Shown: piece after piece, positions 1 to 5,453 of the stretch | Layout: each line of letters opens with the position of its first letter | Position numbering within the stretch: position 1 is the stretch's first letter | NCBI GenBank assembly: GCA_017441965.1 | Contig: JAFSBF010000158.1 | Location: forward strand, 1-5,453 | From: Clostridia bacterium | GTDB taxonomy: Bacteria > Bacillota > Clostridia > UMGS1883 | Direction of reading: 5' to 3' | Length of the DNA: 5,453 bases | Made by a program: the position numbers and the translations under genes | Notes under the pieces: generated by a model | Told to the model about the DNA's origin: nothing | Databases searched by the model: none | Seen by the model: the letters and a program-made list of their open reading frames with translations, nothing else

Positions 1-1522
1 CATATTTCGGGTTAAGAAGTGTTATATCCTTAACGGTTGCACTGTTTCCGTATTTGTCGAAAACCTCGATGAGATTTTCTGTGGTAATCGTTGCCCCCGC
101 CGAAAGCGAAAGCTTACTGTCGGCTGTAATTCCTGCAACATCATCTATTACATAAAGTGTAATGCTGTCGGTTTTTTTATCATTATAGTAAAGCTCCAGC
201 ACCGTGTTACCGCTACCCTCGGCATAATAGACATTATCGCGCACATAGCCTTTGCCCTCTGCAACAACCCACTTTGGCTCTTTGGTTGTTTTTACAGGCG
301 TATTGTAGTTTTCATCATACGGTGTAAGGCTAAGCTTCACGCTGTCACCTGAAAGGACTGTGTTTTTTTCCGCCTTTGCAAAAAATCCAACAGTCTCGCC
401 CTTTTGTGCACTTTGCGTTATGGCAACGGCATTTATGACCTTTCTGTTTTCACTTGGTTTATTTATATAGTGAAGCTCATTTTGGAAAAGAGTTTTTCCT
501 ACCATTGCCGTAGAGCCGCCACCGTCAAAATTGAGTGCATTTACACATCCAAGCTCAAGGCATATATCTGCAAGGGCGTCAAGGCTGACACCACGGCTCT
601 CGATTTGTCTACCGTCAACTGTTATCATATAAACAACCGTTCCGTCAGCGTTTGTTCCTATTGCCGTTCGGGGATGATTGCCTTTTACATCGTGTGTTAT
701 AGGTGTTTTCTCCCCGTTTGCTAAAAGCATTGTTCCTCCGCCAAACGCAGTTTCTACACCGTTTAATGATGTCGATGCCTCCGACGAAAGCTCTACACTG
801 TCCCCGACATTAAAATTAATATCGAGAAACGGTGTCATATTATCATCTATTACAAGAATATATCCGTTTTCGGGAATGGGGATAGTACCGCCAAGGCTGA
901 CACCCTTTGCACTGACCTTTCCCTCTGTAACGGTAACTGCCGTTATGCCCTCAGGCAGAAACGGTGATATACCGCCGTTAAAATCACTTGTATACATAAG
1001 AAGCGCCCCGTAATAATCGGTTGGCTTGTTTATATGCGAAAGAGTTGTCTGCGTTTCATTGGGCGCTTTTACACTCACACTGACGGAGGGATAAAAAAAG
1101 CTGAGGACGTTTTCCTTAAAAAATCCTGCAGCCATATCAGAATTAATGTGCGACTGCAAAAATTTCCCGTCCTTAATTTCTATTCCGAGGCTGAAATTCT
1201 GGTCGCCCTTATACGCAGAAAAAAGGTCGGCATTTGTTGCGGCAACAACATTTTCCTGCGCCTTTGCAAAATTCATTACAGTTTGAACCTTGTCACTGCC
1301 GCCGCTGTCCTTCAAAAGCTCAAGGCTTAGATTATCATTTTTGAGGTCTGCCGTTATGCAGTTTATATTAAGTGCGTAATCACCGTAAAAACGCACAATG
1401 TTTTTATGCGTGACTCCGCCCGTTACAATCTCCTGAGTTTCTTTTTCATAAAGCATTTGCGCGTTTGCGCCTATTGCCATCGTCATTATAAATGCCAATA
1501 GTAAAGAAACCTTCTTTTTCAT
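1..1522 (-). CDS. Secreted phosphodiester glycosidase (NAGPA) family protein, 3' end outside window
   Basis: The first 507 residues are visible; the frame is open at the left edge. Residues 1-21 are a signal peptide: MKKK, a hydrophobic core, then an AxA site (ANA) before Q22, so the protein is exported. Residues about 50-370 form the NAGPA domain, named for the mammalian enzyme that uncovers mannose-6-phosphate by removing N-acetylglucosamine. Supporting motifs are AATNADLF (95-101), a conserved asparagine region, HPRTAIG (283-289), TVDGR (301-305), GVSLDALADICLELG (311-325) and the hallmark NFDGGGSTAMV (331-341). The expected asparagine, arginine and aspartate residues are present, so it is probably active. 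From about 375 the sequence is beta-rich (LSGDSVKLSLTPYD), consistent with bacterial Ig-like domains. In bacteria the substrate is usually unknown; cell-wall or surface glycan phosphodiesters are a reasonable guess. The start at 1522 has AAAGGGGG 8 bases upstream. It is the last visible gene of the operon. Confidence 0.92.
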   Translation of the reverse strand, partial: MKKKVSLLLAFIMTMAIGANAQMLYEKETQEIVTGGVTHKNIVRFYGDYALNINCITADLKNDNLSLELLKDSGGSDKVQTVMNFAKAQENVVAATNADLFSAYKGDQNFSLGIEIKDGKFLQSHINSDMAAGFFKENVLSFFYPSVSVSVKAPNETQTTLSHINKPTDYYGALLMYTSDFNGGISPFLPEGITAVTVTEGKVSAKGVSLGGTIPIPENGYILVIDDNMTPFLDINFNVGDSVELSSEASTSLNGVETAFGGGTMLLANGEKTPITHDVKGNHPRTAIGTNADGTVVYMITVDGRQIESRGVSLDALADICLELGCVNALNFDGGGSTAMVGKTLFQNELHYINKPSENRKVINAVAITQSAQKGETVGFFAKAEKNTVLSGDSVKLSLTPYDENYNTPVKTTKEPKWVVAEGKGYVRDNVYYAEGSGNTVLELYYNDKKTDSITLYVIDDVAGITADSKLSLSAGATITTENLIEVFDKYGNSATVKDITLLNPKY

Positions 1523-1529
1523 AGTAATT

Positions 1530-1543
1530 ACCCCCTTTCGGGT
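1530..1543 (-). promoter_or_regulatory. Ribosome binding site within a small hairpin before the NAGPA-family gene
   Basis: On the minus strand AAAGGGGG (1531-1538) lies 8 bases upstream of the ATG at 1522 and is the likely ribosome binding site. The preceding CCC (1540-1542) can pair with GGG (1533-1535) across a GAAA tetraloop, or ACCC with GGGT across a six-base loop. Either pairing would partly hide the site. The stem is only 3-4 pairs, so the hairpin is weak and any regulatory effect is inference; the ribosome binding site itself is well supported. Confidence 0.5.
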
Positions 1544-1556
1544 TATTTTTTCTATT

Positions 1557-2306
1557 CTAATTTCTTTTTGCTTTCTGTAGAATATACACTACTCTCACAG
1601 ATAAGCTTTCAGGTATAAGCTTTGATAAAAGTCTTGTCATTTTCATTGTCAGGGTTGGCACTACAACCGCCTTGCCCTTCATCATTGCATCTACACTAAC
1701 CTTTGCCACATATTCGGGCGAAATTGTCCTCTTTCCTAAGTTGGAACCGGACAGCTGCCCAAATTCTGTTTCTACAGGTCCGGGGCAGAGAGAAGTTATA
1801 GTTACGGGTGATTTTCTGCGTCTTAGCTCCTCCCGCACTGCCGTTGAAAGGCGCAGAACATACGCCTTTGATGCGTAATAAGAGGATAAAAGAGGTCCCG
1901 GAAAAAACGCCGCCGAGGATGCCACATTAAGGATTTTTCCCCCGCCACGTTTTTCAAAAACGGGAATATACTCTTTCATAAGATAATGAAGTGCACGGAT
2001 ATTTACATCTATCATCTGACTTTCACGGTCAAAATCAGTTTCACAAAAATCTCCGTACACACCAAAGCCTGCATTGTTAACTAAAATATCTATATCCTGA
2101 TACTTCTTAAAAAGTGCACGCACCTCGTCCATATTGGATAAATCTGCCGTGCAGACCTCACTTTTTGAAGGAAGTGTTTTTGCAAGTGCCTCAAGTCTCT
2201 GTGTTCTGCGTGCCACAAGCACCGTTTCATACCCTTTTTCAGAAAGAATTTTTGCAATTTGGGCACCTATTCCCGAGCTTGCACCCGTTATCAAAGCCTT
2301 TTTCAT
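1557..2306 (-). CDS. Classical short-chain dehydrogenase/reductase (SDR family)
   Basis: An NAD(P)(H)-dependent oxidoreductase of unknown substrate, 249 residues from the chosen start. It has the complete classical SDR set: cofactor loop TGASSGIG (7-14), RR at 33-34 after the second strand (usually an NADP(H) preference), ADL at 54-56, NNAG (77-80), and the catalytic tetrad N102, S130, Y143 and K147 (YYASK). The PG motif CPGPVETEF (174-182) follows. The C-terminus, about residues 215-249, is basic and hydrophobic and could touch the membrane; that is only suggestive. The start at 2306 gives the usual short lead MKKALITGASSGIG and forms TAATATG with the LUD stop; a start at 2327 would add seven residues and has no ribosome binding site. 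The overall pattern resembles the DltE/YqjQ-like group of Bacillota. It is separated from the NAGPA gene by 34 bases. Confidence 0.92.
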   Translation of the reverse strand: MKKALITGASSGIGAQIAKILSEKGYETVLVARRTQRLEALAKTLPSKSEVCTADLSNMDEVRALFKKYQDIDILVNNAGFGVYGDFCETDFDRESQMIDVNIRALHYLMKEYIPVFEKRGGGKILNVASSAAFFPGPLLSSYYASKAYVLRLSTAVREELRRRKSPVTITSLCPGPVETEFGQLSGSNLGKRTISPEYVAKVSVDAMMKGKAVVVPTLTMKMTRLLSKLIPESLSVRVVYILQKAKRN

Positions 2307-2307
2307 A

Positions 2308-2961
2308 TTAATAACCAAGCTCCTCATTTACTAAAATAACATTTATCCTGCCCTTTAACCTCTGATAACCGCTTACAATATACTGCGAGCATATTCTTCC
2401 GTCAGAAAGGCATCCGTCTGTCATAGAGCCGCCCTCTCCCATACATACACCCTTTTCATAGCAATAGGTTTTGCAGGAAAGACGCTGACAGTTTGCAGGT
2501 GCGGCATATCTTTTCACACGTGATTGTGCTTCATCAAGGTCTTTTACAATCTTGTTTCTGCCTACTATCATAATTATCTTTTCAGGGCCGTATGCAATGC
2601 ACGCAACACGGTTTCCGTTTCCGTCCACGTTATAAAGCTCACCCTTTTCGGTTACAGCATTTGATGAGCATAAGTAGTAATCAGCGCAAAAGCTTTTTCT
2701 GTAAAGCTCTATTTTGTCCTGAGCCTTCTCACGGTCAAGATATTCATATTTTCCGCTGCGCAGAATATCCATCATTTTGCACTCACTAAGTGACATTGAG
2801 CCACCGCTTGCAACAACGGCTCCCTCCTTCATAAGGGAAACGGCAATATTACATGCCTCCTCCTTGCTTTGCGCAATAAAGGCATTCATATTATTTTTTT
2901 CGAGTGCTTTTTTAACATTTTCAAGCTGCAGCATAACTGCCGCATTTAAATTCTTATCCAT
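2308..2961 (-). CDS. LUD-domain protein (LutC-like, DUF162) with cysteine-rich C-terminus
   Basis: The 217-residue protein belongs to the LUD family, whose members LutB and LutC take part in iron-sulfur-dependent L-lactate oxidation. Stand-alone members such as this have no settled function. Recognisable blocks are GGSMSLSE (53-60), SSNAVTEKGELYNVDGNGNR (99-118), YGPEKIIMIVGRNKIV (124-139) and AAPAN (153-157). A glycine-rich loop plus NVDGNGNR suggests phosphate or nucleotide binding; this is inference. The C-terminus holds six cysteines at 158, 163, 167, 173, 184 and 191, the last in the family motif RIC, so metal or disulfide chemistry is plausible. Start at 2961 is backed by AAGAGGG (2968-2974), 6 bases upstream. 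No lutA or lutB is seen. The stop codon is one base from the next start, so expression is probably coupled to the dehydrogenase gene. Confidence 0.88.
   Translation of the reverse strand: MDKNLNAAVMLQLENVKKALEKNNMNAFIAQSKEEACNIAVSLMKEGAVVASGGSMSLSECKMMDILRSGKYEYLDREKAQDKIELYRKSFCADYYLCSSNAVTEKGELYNVDGNGNRVACIAYGPEKIIMIVGRNKIVKDLDEAQSRVKRYAAPANCQRLSCKTYCYEKGVCMGEGGSMTDGCLSDGRICSQYIVSGYQRLKGRINVILVNEELGY
2320..2325 (-). promoter_or_regulatory. Ribosome binding site that sets the dehydrogenase start
   Basis: GAGGAG on the minus strand, inside the end of the LUD gene, lies 13 bases upstream of the ATG at 2306. The alternative ATG at 2327 has no purine-rich site upstream (GTTATTTTAGTAA) and would place this site inside the coding region. 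The 13-base spacing is long, so initiation may depend mainly on ribosomes finishing the LUD gene. Confidence 0.5.
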
Positions 2962-2979
2962 TTTTATCCCTCTTTTTAA

Positions 2980-3240
2980 TCATTCGTTTTTAAACATTTC
3001 TTCAGGCAGAACTCTTATCGCTACGCCAAGCTCCTCTCCTACCTTTTCAAGCTCTTTTGTAAGAGCATCAAAATCTATACTGCTGTTTTCCATATCAACA
3101 AGTGCAATCATAGTAAAAAGGTTTTGCATCAGCTTTTGCGATATGTCTAAAATATTGATGTTCTTTTCATAGAAAAGACCGCTTACCCTTGCGATAATAC
3201 CCGTTTTATCCTTACCTACAACTGTTACAACCGCTCTCAT
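2980..3240 (-). CDS. Single ACT-domain protein, UPF0237 family
   Basis: This 86-residue protein is one ACT domain, a fold that usually binds amino acids or other small ligands and often dimerises. It starts with MRAVVTVVGKDKTGIIARVS, the strand-loop-helix typical of the family, with the ligand-loop signature GKDKTGI at 9-15. NINILDISQ (27-35) and the following FTM (42-44) are hallmarks of UPF0237. The near full-domain length with no catalytic partner suggests a sensor or allosteric partner; its ligand is not known from sequence. The ribosome binding site AAAGGAG (3249-3255) is 8 bases from the start and overlaps the rlmB stop codon, which points to co-translation with rlmB. The LUD gene follows after 18 bases. 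In many Bacillota this family sits beside a UPF0210 (DUF711) gene, which is absent here. Confidence 0.9.
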   Translation of the reverse strand: MRAVVTVVGKDKTGIIARVSGLFYEKNINILDISQKLMQNLFTMIALVDMENSSIDFDALTKELEKVGEELGVAIRVLPEEMFKNE

Positions 3241-3253
3241 TTTAACATCTCCT

Positions 3254-3988
3254 TTAATTTCTTCCCTGCCTTACGACCTCATATATAAAGAGTGCCGCCG
3301 CAACAGATGCGTTGAGGGAGTTTACATTACCCTTCATAGGGATTTTAACCTTGAAATCACATTTTTCAAGAACAAGGCGGCTTATGCCCTCGCCCTCAGA
3401 GCCGATGACAATTGCAACTGCACCCTTTAAATCGGCATCATAAAGCTCTTTATCGCCGGAAGCATCTGCGCCTGTTACCCAAATGTTTTGCTTTTTCAAA
3501 TCGTCTATTGTCTTTGCAAGATTTGCCACACGTGCAACGGGCATATATTCCACTGCACCTGCCGATGCCTTTGCACATACTGCACCCAGCGATGCCCCGT
3601 CATGCTTTGAAATTATTACCCCGTGTGCACCTGCGCAGTTTGCCGTTCTTATAATCGAGCCTAAATTTCTGGGGTCAGCTATTTTATCAAGAATTATTAT
3701 AAACGGTGCCTCGCCCTTTTTTTGAGCATTTTCAAGAATATCATCAACCGTTGCATACTCTGCCGCCGCACAAAGTGCAATTACACCCTGATGCGCCCCC
3801 GTTTCACTCATTTCGTCAAGACGGCGTGCATCAGTTTCACTCACAATTATTCCTTTTTCACGTGCCATACGGATTATGGGAATAATGCTTCCGTGCTTAT
3901 CGCCCTTTTTTACGTATATTTTATCTATGCTCCTGCCGCTTTTAAGTGCCTCTGCGACAGGGTTTCTTCCTTCGATTTTATCAGTCAT
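3254..3988 (-). CDS. rlmB: 23S rRNA (guanosine-2'-O-)-methyltransferase, RlmB/TrmH (SPOUT) family
   Basis: This family transfers a methyl group from S-adenosylmethionine to a ribose 2'-OH; RlmB modifies a conserved guanosine (G2251 in E. coli numbering) in the 23S rRNA peptidyl-transferase region. The 244-residue length is normal. The N-terminal substrate-binding domain starts with IEGRNPVAEAL (5-15) and contains HQGV (66-69). The SPOUT knot carries all three motifs: motif 1 with N108 and R114 (DPRNLGSIIRTA), motif 2 IGSEGEGIS (195-203), and motif 3 IPMKGNVNSLNASVAAAL (216-233). The start at 3988 has AAAGGAG at 3996-4002, 7 bases upstream. It lies 43 bases after comEC and 13 bases before the ACT gene. 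In many Bacillota rlmB sits with cysS and mrnC, which are not seen here. A paralogous TrmH-family enzyme with another rRNA target cannot be fully excluded, but IEGRNPVAEAL favours RlmB. Confidence 0.93.
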   Translation of the reverse strand: MTDKIEGRNPVAEALKSGRSIDKIYVKKGDKHGSIIPIIRMAREKGIIVSETDARRLDEMSETGAHQGVIALCAAAEYATVDDILENAQKKGEAPFIIILDKIADPRNLGSIIRTANCAGAHGVIISKHDGASLGAVCAKASAGAVEYMPVARVANLAKTIDDLKKQNIWVTGADASGDKELYDADLKGAVAIVIGSEGEGISRLVLEKCDFKVKIPMKGNVNSLNASVAAALFIYEVVRQGRN

Positions 3989-4020
3989 ATAAACTCTCCT
4001 TTGAAAACATCTTCTTTTTC

Positions 4021-4029
4021 AGTATAGCA
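4021..4029 (-). promoter_or_regulatory. Candidate extended -10 promoter for the rlmB operon
   Basis: Read on the minus strand this is TGCTATACT, an extended -10 element (TGn followed by TATACT, five of six matches to TATAAT). It lies immediately after the comEC stop codon and would start transcription roughly 25 bases before the rlmB start codon. The -35 position at 17-base spacing reads GTGCAA, a poor match, so the call rests on the extended -10. Such a short AT-rich match can arise by chance. Confidence 0.4.
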
Positions 4030-4031
4030 TA

Positions 4032-5453
4032 TTATTTTCTACATTGCACCTGATTTTTTATGGAAAATTTGTTTTCTTTTTGAAGTATTTTTCCTCTTGT
4101 AAGGGTTGTAACATCTGCCCCCTTGTGCATAATCGTGTACGGAAGCTTCAAAACATCACAATCAAATGTTACGCCTTCCTTTTCCAGTTCTTCAATTTCT
4201 TTGCCACTGTAGCTCTGCAGAGTTATAAAGGTTTTATTATCATATTCTATTCTTACGGCGGCATTTTCATTACTCCCCGGGTAATCTATCATCATATCCC
4301 CGATTATGGCAGGCTCTTTGTGTGCAAGCGGAATGAGGTTTACATTATTTTCTCTTGCACTTTGCCTCAGTTTCTCTGTTTCTTCTCTTGAAAAAATATT
4401 TTCAGGAAAAACAACTGTGTCTACTTCTCCGTTTTGCGCAAGGAGGAACATTTCTTCATAATCTTTGTCCGTAAGAATACCGCCCGCAATATTATCTATC
4501 CCTTTGTTTTCCATAAGTGCCTTTACATCATATGCATCAGCGCACCCTATAAGAATGGCATCCTTTTCGTTTGATATTAAGCTGCTGCACTTTGTGCCGT
4601 AGTTTAAAAATTGCATTGAAAGGCTTGTGTCATTCACATTCTGAATTACAAGCACTGTGCAAAACACTGCCGCAAACACAGCGCTTATCACGCCTAATCT
4701 TTTTATATGTACGGGGTAAAGATAAATTACTGTCAGCATAAAAATCCATGCTATGAAAAGAACTGCCCCAAGGCTTCCTATCGGTGTAATTGCCGCAGGA
4801 AGTGCAGAAACTGCCTCCGATATAAAAATAATTGCCTCAGAAAGAAATTCTATTACAGCTTCGCATATTATCCCTATAACAGGAATGTTGCATACAAGCA
4901 CGTACACCATGCCGAGCGGAACAATTGCCGTCGCAAATGGAAATACGAGAAGATTTGTAATAATCGCATACGGTGTTATAATCCCAAAATAATATATAAC
5001 TGCAAGATTAACGCCAAGCTGTGCACTTATCGTAACGGCACAGGTCTTTGCAAAAGTCATCGGCATTACTTTAGCGCATACTATCTCAGCTTTTTCGTTA
5101 TATAAAACTATCCCTAAGACTGAAAGTGCTGACAAAATAAGCCCTGCGTTCAATGCAAGATAAGGATTAAATACTATCATTACAAGAAATGTCAGAAAAA
5201 GAGAATTTATCGTATCGTTTTCTCTGTACAAAATTCTTGAAAACTGATATACTGCGCACATAACAAGCGCACGCACCACCGATGCACCCGCACCTGTAAC
5301 AAGGGTTATAAAAAATGCACCCAGCACGGCAAAGAATGCACCTATCCTTTTCTTACCGAAAAGCTTGTTTAAAAGAAGCATCTGCGCTGCTATCATAATG
5401 GAAAGATGCATCCCCGAGACAACGGCTATATGGTTAATTCCTGCACCCTGCAG
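4032..5453 (-). CDS. comEC: ComEC/Rec2-family DNA uptake channel protein, 5' end outside window, degenerate C-terminal domain
   Basis: The reading frame is open to the right edge, so the visible 473 residues lack the N-terminus; the internal ATG at 5411 is not the real start. ComEC is the inner-membrane channel that carries single-stranded DNA into the cytoplasm during transformation. Visible residues 5-16 (GINHIAVVSGMH) match the family signature GxxHxxAxSGLH. Further on, GAGASVVRALVM and NPYLALNAGLILS match the family's PSxxRAxxM and NPxxxxDxGFxLS stretches. About nine or ten hydrophobic segments run to roughly residue 272. The last ~195 residues align by eye with the metallo-beta-lactamase-like domain of full-length ComEC, but its metal motifs are gone: DVGQGDS-like became NYGTKCS, THxDxDH-like became TDKDYEE, and DVLKxxHHGS became DVLKLPYTIM. 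The protein stops 37 residues after DVLK, before the usual C-terminal GHP region. Family assignment is firm; DNA uptake in this organism is inference. Confidence 0.9.
   Translation of the reverse strand: MQGAGINHIAVVSGMHLSIMIAAQMLLLNKLFGKKRIGAFFAVLGAFFITLVTGAGASVVRALVMCAVYQFSRILYRENDTINSLFLTFLVMIVFNPYLALNAGLILSALSVLGIVLYNEKAEIVCAKVMPMTFAKTCAVTISAQLGVNLAVIYYFGIITPYAIITNLLVFPFATAIVPLGMVYVLVCNIPVIGIICEAVIEFLSEAIIFISEAVSALPAAITPIGSLGAVLFIAWIFMLTVIYLYPVHIKRLGVISAVFAAVFCTVLVIQNVNDTSLSMQFLNYGTKCSSLISNEKDAILIGCADAYDVKALMENKGIDNIAGGILTDKDYEEMFLLAQNGEVDTVVFPENIFSREETEKLRQSARENNVNLIPLAHKEPAIIGDMMIDYPGSNENAAVRIEYDNKTFITLQSYSGKEIEELEKEGVTFDCDVLKLPYTIMHKGADVTTLTRGKILQKENKFSIKNQVQCRK

Noticed and set aside
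404..1330. Three overlapping or adjacent plus-strand open frames
   Set aside because: They are antisense to the NAGPA-family gene, whose minus-strand frame is open for 507 codons with clear motifs.
1531..1552. Terminator-like CCC-TTTC-GGG followed by a T-rich run on the plus strand
   Set aside because: There is no plus-strand gene to terminate, the stem is only three pairs, and on the minus strand the T run is on the wrong side.
2325..2327. Upstream ATG giving a dehydrogenase with seven extra residues
   Set aside because: No ribosome binding site precedes it, it overlaps the LUD gene by 20 bases, and family members normally begin just before the TGxxxGIG loop.
2777..3172. 131-residue plus-strand open frame rich in Ser, Phe and Ile
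   Set aside because: It runs antisense across the ACT and LUD genes, both of which have family motifs and ribosome binding sites.
3989..4015. Tiny nine-codon open frame (starting ATGTTTTCAAAG) overlapping the rlmB start
   Set aside because: No ribosome binding site and no recognisable leader-peptide features; it contains the rlmB ribosome binding site itself.
4707..5105. 132-residue open frame on the plus strand, rich in cysteine, asparagine and tyrosine
   Set aside because: It is fully antisense to the conserved ComEC membrane domain; the odd composition comes from reverse-reading hydrophobic codons, and it resembles no family I know.
5409..5411. ATG as the start of the ComEC-like protein
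   Set aside because: The frame stays open to the window edge and the upstream residues (GINHIAVVSG) belong to the conserved ComEC signature, so this is an internal methionine.

Overview
The window reads as a compact, single-strand gene block from a low-to-moderate GC Bacillota, most likely a Clostridia-type organism. This is inferred from strong AAAGGAG-type ribosome binding sites, very short intergenic gaps, heavy use of AAA, GAA and ATA codons, and the families present (UPF0237 ACT protein, a stand-alone LUD protein with a cysteine-rich tail, a secreted NAGPA-type protein). No plasmid, phage or transposon genes are visible. Every supported gene lies on the minus strand, so the order of transcription runs from high to low coordinates.

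Layout in transcription order: (1) 5453-4032, the 3' part of a comEC-like gene. Its membrane channel domain is well conserved, but its C-terminal metallo-beta-lactamase-like domain has lost all recognisable metal-binding motifs and is cut short. (2) A 43-base gap with a candidate extended -10 promoter (4021-4029). (3) 3988-3254, rlmB, a SPOUT 23S rRNA 2'-O-methyltransferase. (4) 3240-2980, a one-domain ACT protein of the UPF0237 type. (5) 2961-2308, a LUD-domain protein (LutC-like family, DUF162). (6) 2306-1557, a classical short-chain dehydrogenase. (7) 1522 to the left edge, the first 507 residues of a secreted phosphodiester glycosidase (NAGPA) family protein with an Ig-like region after the catalytic domain. 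The gaps after rlmB are 13, 18, 1 and 34 bases, with no terminator between genes, so rlmB and the four genes after it look like one operon. It may also receive readthrough from comEC.

The genes do not form one obvious pathway. They combine rRNA modification, a putative amino-acid sensing protein, two probable redox proteins and an exported glycosidase-like protein. The most notable signal is the degenerate ComEC tail: the parts of the nuclease-like domain can still be aligned by eye, yet the ligand-bearing motifs are each replaced. There is no stretch over 300 bases without a gene. I found no tRNA, rRNA, CRISPR, insertion sequence or convincing riboswitch.
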